This document shows, one piece after another, positions 42,065-53,100 of a DNA stretch of 64,000 bases (its first letter is position 1; every line of letters begins with the position of its first letter). The DNA is from Symbiodinium natans. Taxonomy: Eukaryota; Sar; Dinophyceae; Suessiales; Symbiodiniaceae. The position numbers were made by a program, and so were the translations under genes. Location: NCBI GenBank assembly GCA_905221605.1, contig CAJNDS010002191.1, forward strand, positions 654,210 to 718,209. The letters are read 5' to 3'. The notes under the pieces are model-generated. The model searched no databases, had not been told where the DNA came from, and saw nothing but the letters and a program-made list of their open reading frames with translations.

Positions 42065-43580
42065 TGAAATCGCGGAATCAAATCGCTGCGATTTGAACAC
42101 GCAGGCCCAAATCGCTTCTTATTTGGTCGTATTCAACCGTTGGAAACGCAAATCGCGCGATTCGGGTTTCCAATGCCAAATCGCAGCTTGTGCTGCTTTC
42201 AAGCAGCACTCGTGAGAAGTGGGTTCGATGATTTTTGCGGGCTTGGGAAAAATCATTTAGCGAGCTTGGGCCCAAGGACTTTGTCACTATTTCAGAAGTT
42301 CAAGTTCAGGGGCGCTTTTAGGAAGCCTTGAATAACCGGAAACTTAGATTCAGAGAGGTGCTGGAAAGCCTTCAGTTGTTTGGAAATTCAGTTTACGGAG
42401 CCATTCGAAGGCCCTCATTGGTCTCGAAACTCGCACGTAGCGAAGTACAGATTTTCTTTCATGTATCTTTGAGTAAGAGTTTAGAGTTTAGGGCTTAAGC
42501 TAAACACCCTCTCGCCCAACCCAAACTAGGCTTTTCAATGTTTGAAACAATCAGGTTGAGGATTTTTATCTAGAAAAGTACCATGTTCAACGACTTACTT
42601 CCGAGAGCACTGTGTGTTTTTTTGGTTTGTACCGAACCTGGTCCTTCTGATGTGGGGGTGGGGTGGGGGGGGGGTTGAGCACGAAATGATTTTTGCAGGC
42701 CCTGGCGAAAATCATTTTTAATGTTTTTCCTTCAAGGTTTTTGGGATTAGGGCTAACAGGCCTTAAGATCAGGGTTTCTTAGCAAACTTGTGGGCATGGT
42801 CCTTTTGACTTCCAAGTTGCCCTACGATTTGCAGCGAGTTGTTGGCGATTTGAAGCGATCCAAGCACAATTCAGATTCCAGGTTTCTGTCTTCCGCGATG
42901 TGTGACAGTCTTCAGGCCTGCCGAAGCTGAGCCCGTTGAGATGCAGGATTTGGTTTCTTTTGAGTTTCACGACCATGTAGGAGTGTCGGCTTTACGTTTT
43001 ACAGGGCTCCATCCATGGCACTTGTGTCTTCGTTGTGGCAGTATCATTTATGTTCGAGCTGGGTGTTTTTTGCACGGTTTTGGGTTTAGGGGCTAGGATT
43101 GAGAGTTTAGCCTTGAGAATCTAGGCTCTAAGCTAGGCTTTTCAATGTATGAACAGTCAGGTTGAGGATTTTATCCAGAAAAGTACCATGTTCAACGACT
43201 TACTTCCGAGAGCACTGTATGTTTTTTGGTTTGTACCGAATCTGGTCCTTCTGATGTGGGGGTGGGGGGGGGGAGCACGAAATGATTTTTGCAGGCCCTG
43301 GCAAAAATCATTTCTGATGTTTTCCCTTCAAGGTTTATGGGTTTAAGACTTAGGATAAGTGTTTAGAACCTGGTCCTTCTGAAGGGTGGGGGGGGTCGAG
43401 CACCAAATAACCCTCAACCCTCAACCCTCAACCCTCCACCCTCGACCCTCAGCCCTCAATCCTAAACTCTAAACCCTAAACCCTCAACCCTCAACCTTAA
43501 ACCGGAGTCGAGGGACCCATTCAAATCGCGCGATTCGGGCTTTCCCCAAACGCGGCGATTTCAAAACGCTGCGATTCTAA
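42065..43580. repeat. AAATCGC / GCGATTT motif cluster
   Basis: The heptamer AAATCGC or its complement recurs at least ten times. The 18-mer CAAATCGCGCGATTCGGG is present twice exactly (42149-42166 and 43522-43539). The core AATCGCGCGATT is palindromic. No coding frame explains it. Confidence 0.6.
42526..43346. repeat. Pair of 210-220 bp direct repeats
   Basis: 42526-42745 and 43133-43346 are near copies, sharing runs such as AAAAGTACCATGTTCAACGA and GAAATGATTTTTGCAGGCCC. A third fragment (CTGGTCCTTCTGA then a G-run) is at 43370-43400. Segmental duplication about 607 bp apart. Confidence 0.85.
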
Positions 43581-44099
43581 CATCTAAGATACTGGATGCT
43601 CTTGTGAGTGTTGCTATAGGAATATTCTGCGTATGATGCTAGACTTGCACAGCGCCTTGCAGGCAAGGCTCCTTGCCCGGACCCTTGCGCGGTTGCGGAT
43701 GCATGTTGGTGGTTCAGTTATTCAGATCATGAGAAACACTCAAATAACAATGATAATAATAACAAGATTAATCAGAATGGTAATAAGAATGAAAAGGGTC
43801 ACCATAGGCAGCAGGTATAGTGGATTCGACCTCGGGCACGCCACAGAACGGATGTCAGCAACTGTACGTCGGTGCTTCTTATCGGGTATCCGCCTTAGAC
43901 TGCCTGACCATCCAAAGTCATTATAGGTCCACCCTCAGAAAACATCCGAAAACGCAAGCCTTCATCCTGCTGCTTGCTGAGATCTGCTTGGCCAACCAAC
44001 CCACATCCTTTGTAGAGATCCCCCTTCTCCCCATGGAACTCCTGCTCTGCTTCGAAAGCTCAAGACGCTGCCCCCCCCCCCCCCCATGCACGTCGCCAC

Positions 44100-44159
44100 C
44101 TCCTCGCCAGCGTACACAGCCAGAATCCGACGCTGGCGTCGCCGGAGCAGCGAAAGCAC
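44100..44159 (-). CDS. Patatin exon after the catalytic Asp
   Basis: VLSLLRRRQRRILAVYAGEE, exactly 20 codons between a CTTAG acceptor and a GT donor. The family reads L-Y-E-L-L-R-R-R-C-R-x-I-x-V-x-D-A-G-x-D here, so the match is close. TTTAGGG repeats lie on the acceptor side (44176-44193). Confidence 0.8.
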
Positions 44160-47100
44160 CTAAGACAGAAGAAGCCCCTAAACCCTAAACCCTCTAAGCC
44201 CTATACAGGGACCGTCCGGGACCTATAGACATTAAAGGCTCTGAAATCAGAACCGCCCGTGGAAGCCGACGAGGTCGACCCTGCAAGCACCCCGCCCCCC
44301 AAAAAAAACATAATAATAATAATGATATAAATGTTAAAAAGAAAAAATAAAATAAATAATGATAAAAAGAAGAATAATAATAATAGTAATAATAATATCA
44401 ATGGACCCTGGAGCAGGCCCTAAGCAAAGCGCGTCAGCGAAAGATTCCAAACACAAACAAAACACACTTAACTGCAAAAGGCTCAGGGCTTTCAGAGGGC
44501 TTTCAAGGGTTTTTTAGCCCTCTATGCAAATGCCTTTTTTTCGATCCTCAACACCCCCCCGAAAACTTCCATGGGGCTCACGACCGGGGCACTCCGGTGT
44601 TTTCCAAGACGCCGCCGTCGCTGATGTAGACCATGCCAGGTGGCTGGGGCGACTGGTAGTAGAAGCCTCAAGTTGTTTAGGGTTTAGGGTTTAGGGTTTA
44701 GGGTTTAAGGGAGGGGGGTTCACGGCGGGGGTATGTAACGCAAAGACCCCTAATACTCGCCACGATTAAGGCTCCTTAAGCTTGTCTCTTTGGTTGCCCC
44801 CCCACCCCCCCATGAACCCCGCTCCCTTAAGAACCCTAAAGCTCCAGGCCGGATCGCTTCATAAAGGCTTCAGGGGCGATGGATTTGGCGTTTCGGGTGT
44901 TTCGACTCTCAGGATTTTGTGCCCAGAAGCTCATAGCCAGCCCGCGCCCAAACTTCCCTTGCCGCAGTCTTTAAGGGCCTTCTAGGCTCCGGGCTGATCC
45001 AAGCCCTATCCCTGCATGAAGCCGTGAAAGGCGAGGAAAGCTTTTAACCGGAACAAAGGGGCGTGTTGCCTGCTGAAGCGTCCGAAGCAGGGGGGAATGC
45101 TGCAAGCAGCCTGACGAAGAACTTCGAAGCACGTGGGGGGTTGATCAAGCCAATGGGATACAGTAGTGCGGGCCCTTTGTTTCACGTGCCCAAATTGAAC
45201 TATACTGCATTCACCCAAACCCGTTTATTTGACTCTGCAATACTGCCTGAGATCCCGAACTCTAGCAATGCAAGATCACGGAAAGCGATGGTCCGCAAGT
45301 ACAACCCTATCCTGGCGCAAGAGGACACAGCTGTCCTAATTCAGATGTTGCTGTTCCATCTCACTTGCAATTTCCCTGAACATACTGTACTTTGGATTCT
45401 GCCAGAGTCCCCATATCTACCCAATCGAGCCTCGCTTGCAAAGACTGAAAAGCAAACGAAACCGTCCTGAAATTCATCAACGAACCGACGCGCGCGCGTG
45501 ACAAAAAAGCCCAGCCTAGGCAGGGGAGGAAGCTGAAAAATGAAAGTCCCGCCACCGCGGTGGCGAAAAGTGCTGACCATTTGCCTCGGGGCTTTGGTCA
45601 GGCGCTTTCAACGGGCTTTCCAGCAAGCTAGTTCATGAGATTGGAGGGCGGCTTGCATGGGATGTCCAGCCAACGATCGCGTTGGGAGCTTAGGAGGGGG
45701 TTTACGAAAATACGGGACCCCGAATTTCGACCCAAACAGTAGGATTCCCTTATGATATGGGACCCCAAGAAGGTACCCCCTAATTTGGGAAGGTTCCAGG
45801 ATAGCTTGGCTGGGCTTCGGGAATCTTTATCGTGCGCTCCAAACACTCCGCCAGGGCACACAAGCCGACGGCCACGGAGCAGTGGTTGTGTGTCGGGTGC
45901 ATGGACAAGACCACAGCCACCAGCAGCAGCCTGGGAGGCCAGGTCAGGGTGCAAGAAGCAACTCGTTGGGGGTTTCAGCCGGTGTTTCGCATCAGAAATG
46001 TCCGAAGGCCCTTGGGAAAACTCCAGGATGTATGCCCCGAGAAGCCCGTAAATCAGCTCCAGGCAGATGAGGCTGGGAAGCCGATCCAGCCAGGCCATCG
46101 TCCTCGCCCCGGCTCCTTCCACAAAGGGCATGAGCTCCTATGGATGGCCATGAGATCTGGCACTGAGTCGCAGGCCAGCCACTAAGTTCTGATGCTTCAG
46201 ACTAGGGCTGGAGCTCAACTCTGAAAGGTGCCACGGCACCACGCAGATGGGTTCAAGGTGTCTGGCGTCATCCCACACAATGGGGGCTTACGGCTCAGGA
46301 TAGTGCGCTTCGGGTGGTGCGGTATGGCAGCTCTCTACATCTGGTCCTGAGTTGCGAGCAATGTACACGAAGTCGCCCATGTAGACTCCCAGGAACTCCA
46401 ACCAGAATCTGAGACTCACCGTGTCGTACTTACCTCAGTTCGGGTGGCTAAGTGATAAGCCCGGCTGAAGCAGAGCAGTATGAGGTCAGATTGGTTGTTG
46501 AAGTACCCCTCCCCCCTCAGCACATTGGCCAAGATCACCGGCATGTATCCATCAGAACAGGCATCCGCAACTAGATTCTCCGTTCTGAGACCGGGGAAGA
46601 AGCTCCAGATTCAACTGCGGGGTATAAAGCTTCACGTTCCTAAACATTTGGCACACCACCAGCCACAAACGGCGACGAGCCTCAGTTGACTCTTAGGTAC
46701 GGCGTTGTAAACCCCTTTGAAACTCTCCCACCCGGCCCAAAACCAACAGGAACACCAAAAGGACGCCCTTAACCCTGAACTCAAGATGCCAGGAGCAAAC
46801 TCCGAACACCTTCAGTTGAAGTCCACCTTCCCCGCCCCCTCAAAAGACTCGCACAAAGCGGCCCATGATGAAACCATCGATGGCACCCCCGCTGAGTGCT
46901 GCGGTTCTTGCCAGGGGCCTTGCGAAAGTGTGGGGCTGATCTCTATGCGCCCGTCGCGGTATAGGATTCTTGAGGGAGAGTGGCTTTCGTGGTCGATCTC
47001 CCAACGCAAGCCCCAGAACCACAGACTCCGGCCCCGGTCTGCCCAAGAGAGTTCCAGAAAACTGCCGAACCCTGTATCTCTAATATCTAATGTTAGATGC

Positions 47101-50100
47101 ATGCATGTATATATACATATATACACATATGTATATATATATATATTATTGAGTTATTTCATTCATGTAGTTCTCGCGTTGTTAACTTCTTTCCGCATCA
47201 AAAGCTATCATGTTAGTCTTATCTTATGAGTATGACAACTTAAACATATACACACACCTACACATACACAAATATATATATATATATACATATGTATATA
47301 ACAGCTAGATACATATCCTGAACGCTGGGAGCCATCAGTCCTACAAAAGCCCCCTTAAGTACATTCTTTCCCAGGACCGTTTCCTGGCGCCGAAGGCCCA
47401 GAAGTAGCCCACGCGCTCGCCGCCGGTGTGCAGCTGACTGAAGGTGATGTCCTGGGCTTCTTGGTTTGGGATCAGGGTGTGAGGGTTTAGTTTCCATACG
47501 TCTATAGTGAAGCACCACAGGGCCTCTAATTTAGAGTACGCTCTCACACTGCAGCTTGCCCAACTCAAGACCAAGTTCAGAACGTCCAGATCCTCCTCAA
47601 ACCCCAGAGTCATCAAGCAAACTAGCAGTAACAAGGCTGCAGGGGCTGCAAAACTGCAGAATCGCACGTGTACGAATTCAAACGCCTTTCCATTTCGAAG
47701 TTGCAAATTTTGTGCATCTTGGGGCCTTTCACAGAACAAACGACTTCAAATGGCTTTCTTCTTCGAAGTTCCCTACTGTAACGTCTTTCCTCTTCGAGGT
47801 TCCCTATGCGCTGCATCAGGCTACTGTTGCCGCAGCTCACAGCTCATTCTATGCCAAAATTCGAGGTTGGGTCTCGCACTGTAAAAGTCATCCGATCTCA
47901 GCATAGAATAGCACAGGCACCACCCTACACCCCTTTTTTTGCAAGGGGCTTCAACCCGCCCAGATCCCATCCAGCCTGGACTTGCTGCTTCTCGTGACGA
48001 GCGCGAAATGGTGAGCCCTACCTACCTACGACAATAAACAGCACCGGTACCCCTACTGCCTGACCGAACGCCCCCACACCAAGGGAGGGAGGGGGACACA
48101 CCCCCACACCACAGAGGGAGGAAGCCACCCCATAATCCTGGACCATGGGGTTGAGGAGACCCCTGAGCGCATGACCATATATGGTGAGTGCGCCAGGAAG
48201 CACTGCGATTATGGCCCGGGAGAACGGTTAACTTATGCACTTCATACGGTCTACATCGGTCTACTGGCATTAGACACCCATACATTAGATGTAGACCGCG
48301 TGCAAGCCAGGCGTCACTGGACGGCTCCTTGTCGGCGAGGCGCAGGTAGTCCTCAGACTGAGACCGTATCAGGGAAATCTGGCGAAGGCCTTCCAGAAAT
48401 GAGCAATCAACCAGGTATGCCACGTATCAGGTATGGACTCAAGGCGGTTTTAGGAAGTCCCGCGCGAACTCTGCCTGAAAAGCTTCGGACTCCTCAGAGT
48501 CCCAAAGTAACCTCTCTCAAGCACTGATGAAGACTTGGGCTGCACCGTCTGGTGATGCGAAGCTTCCGCCTATAAGGCTTTAGGGTTTAGGATTTAGGGT
48601 TTAGGGTCCAACCCCCAACCCCCCCCCCACCCCCCGGTCTGCAGCTTCGGCTTCGTTGACAGTGGCGTTGAGGAGCAGAACCGGGCAGTAGGGGTTCTTG
48701 CGAACGGCCGACCAGCTACAGTTCTTGCCGCCAGCGTAGAAAGCCAAGTGCAAACATCGGCTGTAGTAGCGGTGCCTTGAATCAGGGAGGCTCCAGGGTT
48801 TAGGGGTTAGGGTAATGCAGGCAAATCCTGGCCAACGGCTAACAGGGCAGGATTTTAGGGAAGCAGGATTGTAGGCGACTCGCGACTATGCTCGAATGTC
48901 CTCTAAGATCCTCCAAGCCCGAAACCGAATGAACCTCAAAATTACCTGGTTTTTGTTTTTGTTCGCTCCCGCATAGGGTCTCGGGTTTAGGGTTTAGCGC
49001 GGGCCCTAGGGCTCTTAGGGTTAGAGAAAGCTTAATCAGTGCCAAGGCGCATGAAGGTACGAAGGAATCGAGAAAAGCACAAGCCGAGCAAGGTCATGGC
49101 AAGCGCAGTCATGAGGATCCTGCACGTGAAGTTTGCCGTTCATGAACTATTCTACCGCCTGTGGCCCTGCAAGCCAAACCCGCAGCATCTGAGCCGAGAG
49201 TTTGTTAGGTCGTTTCCCCCTGGGTAACTTCGGATGCGCTTGGAGAGAGTTCAAAGCAGCGTTGTCCTGAAGTTTCAGACGGGATGCTGTGTTCGGCTAT
49301 GGTGACAGCGCCTATAACATCGGACCTCAAGTGACCTAAGTCGGCTCTGCAGCCGCTTCCTCTTCCACGTCAGCTCGTCCAGCTCGTAGCCTCAGTGGTT
49401 CGAAAGACCCACAGAAAGCCTTTCGATTATTCGTAAAGTTCAAGGACCACCTCTGCTTTCCCATGGGCACCCGTTGCGCATGAAGTCCGAGGGTCAGACA
49501 GCCCCTTTCATGATTAGGGGCGCGGGGTGGTGCAGGCTTGGGGGGCACTGAAGAGACGTGAACAACAGGCAGGGGTGGAAAATATGTTGTCGTCAAGCGG
49601 TGTGCCTGCATAGCGCTCGTTGGTGATGTCGCCAAGGACACGAAACTGCACCTGCGACTCAGACTCTATCACATCTTCGACAAGCCAAGTGAGGCATGTA
49701 CAATCCGGAGCCTCGCCAGGGGTGAGACTCCAGGTGCACCCTCTGAACCCATGCTGCGGTTCCAGCCACTAGTCAGCTCTTTGGCGCTATTGGGCTAATG
49801 GTCTGGGAGCTTCCAGAGGACTTGTTCCAAGAAAAGATGCCTTATGCGCAGGCTGAGGACCGAACTGGCCGCAGTTTATCTACTGATGACGGCATGGCAC
49901 TGCGCAGCTGCCAAAGCAAAGAGGCGTTTCGAGCAACACGACGCTGGGCTTGAAGGTTCTCTTCCACCCCCTGAAATCCGTGAGGCCGTGAGGCACCAGG
50001 AAGAAGGTGGAGCCGAAGAGCAGAAAAGGGACCATCACGTTGAAGGTGCTGACCTTGCCACGGTGGGCTTGGCGCTGCTACTAGTACGTGTTGAAACCAT

Positions 50101-53100
50101 GCGCAGAACACGATGGTTACAAGGCACTGCCATCGCGTGGTGCCAGTTGCCAGGGCCAAGAGTTAGTCAGGCCGAAAGAGCAAGGTTTTTTTGCAACACA
50201 GCTGCAAAGAGGTCCGGGAAGATGGGCAGCACCAGTATACTGGCAAGTAGCGCCAGCACAACCACAATGAGAAGCACCGGCAAGAAGGTTTGCCTTCAAC
50301 GTCGCCACCCGAAGCGCTGCATGGACGAGATAAGCTTTCAACAATCCAATCCGAACCTGCGCCGAACCCCACCCAACCATTCCCAGGCGACCGAAGTCTG
50401 GCGAAATCGGATTCCTGCATCTACTCTTTCAAGAAACCCCATGAGCATAACTGCAGAGTGCCGTATAGCTAGTTTTGAGCGACAGTGTAAGCTGCTAGCT
50501 ATGTCGCTCTCTGAACTGATTTTTGCAGGGTGCGACAGGGGGCGGTGCAGGAACCAGTCCTCCGCCACAGCCTCCGCAGCCAAGGGTTCGACTGTCGCGC
50601 GGCTGTCTCGAAAAATGAGACTGTTGTGATCAAGTAGGTATTCTTGCTGTTCCGGGGTCCCTCAACTAACAATGCTGGCATATATGCACACACTTGGGTT
50701 TTGTTGGGTTTCGATGCGCCTAACTAACCCTCAAAGACCCACTCGCTCTTCGCAGCTCATGGTGCCCGCGGCAGCCAGCAACTTTCTACAGCAGTCCATT
50801 GGCAAAGAGCATGCTGCAGCTATACGGAATGGGATATCGAGCCTTGGGGTTCACAAGGTCTTTGTGACCTTGCAGATCTGTACTTCTTCCCCAAGTCACG
50901 TGCTGTACGAGGCTGACTGGTCACATTGGCACACTCAGCTTGCTTTAAGATCTGGCTTCATGCGCTTCCGCGTCGCAACGCACATCGCGAGGGTCACCGA
51001 GAAGAGGCCAAGCAAGAGTGGGGCAAAGACGTCCAGGTCCAAAACGGAGCACACGATCGAGCCACCTCCCCGACCAAGGCACATGAAAATCGCAGCATGG
51101 GTCATGATGCCGTTCACCATTTCCGCGGGCACGATCTTCGAGCAGATGCTCAAGGACAATGCTCTTGTAAGGCCCTGAGTCACGAGGACCGAAACCAGGC
51201 CCGTGGTGAGCAGTGTGACCTGCAAAGTTGGCGAGTCCAGCTCAAACTTGAACAAGAACATGCAGGAGAAGCAGGCGAGAAGCTGTCCCATGAGCAGCCC
51301 TGTCACATCGCCGCAGGCCATCACCCGAATCATTTTGCCAAGGCTCAGGTTCATGACTCCGGAGATCAGCATGATCAAGGCCACGAACCAGGCCGCGCTG
51401 GCGGTGGACCAGCCCAGCGTCTCCCGGGCAAACTTGATGGTGAAGACCTCCACCCCCGTCGTCACGGTGCTCGACACGAAGAGCTGCCAGAAGCAGGCAC
51501 AGGCCGCCGCCAACTTCCCGAGGCTCAGCCGGAACTGCGCAGGCTTGCGGCTTCCTGGGCTCTCGTGGAGGGTGCGACCCTTGCCCAAACCGCCACTTTT
51601 GGGGAGGTCCTTGAAGCAGAGCACCAGCTTCGCGGTGAAGAGGAGGTACAGGATAGCCATGAACCAGCCAGGGATCGTGTCGGAATCCAGAACCAAGTTG
51701 TGGATTTTGATGAACTTCACGGAGACCTCCAACATCGCGGCCAAAGCAGGCCCTACAGCGCAGCCCAAGGTGAGGCAAGCGGAGATGTAGAAAAGGATCT
51801 CACTCCGCCTCTTCATGCCCACAGTGTGGGAGACATAGATGCCGGGTAGACTGAAAGCCCCGAAGAATCCCATGAGGCCTCTGGCGATGAGAAGTGTCCA
51901 CTTGAATCCCATCAGGCCGGCGAGAGCATAGAGGACCGAACCCAGCACCGTGAAGAGCGCGGAAAGAATCCAGATGCGCTTTAATGGCAAGAAAGCGAGG
52001 AGCCACTGGTTGAAGAGGTTCCCGGCAATGCTCAGGATGGGAAGTATGCCAAGCATCAGTCCAGCGAACAGCCGACCGGCACCCAACCGTTCAGCATAGT
52101 CGTTTGCCGTCGGGATGGTGATCACTACATTGATGGTCCCAAGCAGCAGGAAGTAGTGGATCAGAACCAAGGAGGCAGTCGGAGGCATCCTCTCCTGGTC
52201 ATCCAGAGGCTCTTTCACTTCGGAGGAGGAAGGGAGATCTTTCGCACAAGGCTGGGAGCCCAGGTCGGAGCAAGTCTCCGTCTCGGTGCAAGTCTCCGTC
52301 TCGGTGCAAGTCACGGTGGCCATGGCGAGCGCTCGCCAGAGGAACAAGAATCAAGAAAGGATATGCCCAGAAGGATGCATGAAGTAAGACATTATAAGAC
52401 TGGACTTGAGAAACGGTGGGGAGTTGAATAGCTCGTGATTTGGGCATGGAGCTGCGAGCTTTCGCATTGTCGGTTCAGGGCGGGGCGATGCGTGGCAACT
52501 GCACTAAGGGAATTCTAAGCTCGACCTTTCGAGTGGGTCCACCGTCAAGCCTGTGAGTGGCAACAGAAGCCGCCAATGATTCCGATGAACAACCTGCGGC
52601 GCATTCTGTTTTCAAACCTTTGGCTGCTTCAAAGCCAATTGTAACCTCCCCTCCCCTCTCTCGCCCCCCCCCCCTCTCCTTGTTTTCCAGAGGTTTAAAC
52701 CCTCCCTGCCGAGCCGACACCAACCCTAAAACTCCTAAACCGTATCATGATTCGAACGCTGGCCTCCGCAGACGTCGCCTCGGCCTTTAGCGCCGAGCAG
52801 TTCAAGGAGACCTTACAAAGGGTGCCCACAAGGCCGGGTCAGAGGATTCCGACATTCGCGCTCGCACCCAGGCAAGCACGGCAAGGGCCCGGAACCTCCA
52901 CACTACGACAGTAGCACGTCTTAGCAGCGTAGCATTCATAGGAGGCTTAGGGCCCAGCTGTTTAGCGGCCCGAAGGCTGCCATGAAATAACTGAACTGAG
53001 CCGCCCAGTACTCGTGCCAGCGCGTGTTGTTGTAGGGCGCCGTGGCGACCTCTGAATGTCTCTTGCCACTTGCAGCAGTTCTTTGCCCGAGAAGGTTCGG

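Larger units (their letters stand above)
41753..44099. other. Non-coding: duplicated and palindromic repeats
   Basis: Holds the direct repeat pair and the AAATCGC cluster listed separately, and a CCCTCAA array (43408-43500). The 3' exons of the patatin gene, if any lie here, were not recognised. Confidence 0.55.

Noticed and set aside
48300-48425. Extra patatin exon (AYLVDCSFLEGLRQISLIRS)
   Set aside because: The exons on each side (48643 and 47451) already join in phase; this frame may be chance or an alternative exon.
50926-51849. 307-codon plus-strand frame over the MFS gene
   Set aside because: Its His/Gln/Arg-rich translation has no membrane or domain pattern, while the minus strand encodes a complete 12-helix transporter.
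52380-52430. Spliced-leader relict upstream of the MFS ATG (ACCGTTTCTCAAG)
   Set aside because: Only the first four and last six bases agree with the leader; the diagnostic middle is missing.
52747-52830. Plus-strand exon MIRTLASADVASAFSAEQF marking a strand switch
   Set aside because: The minus-strand frame is equally open and GC3-rich; one island cannot establish a divergent gene.
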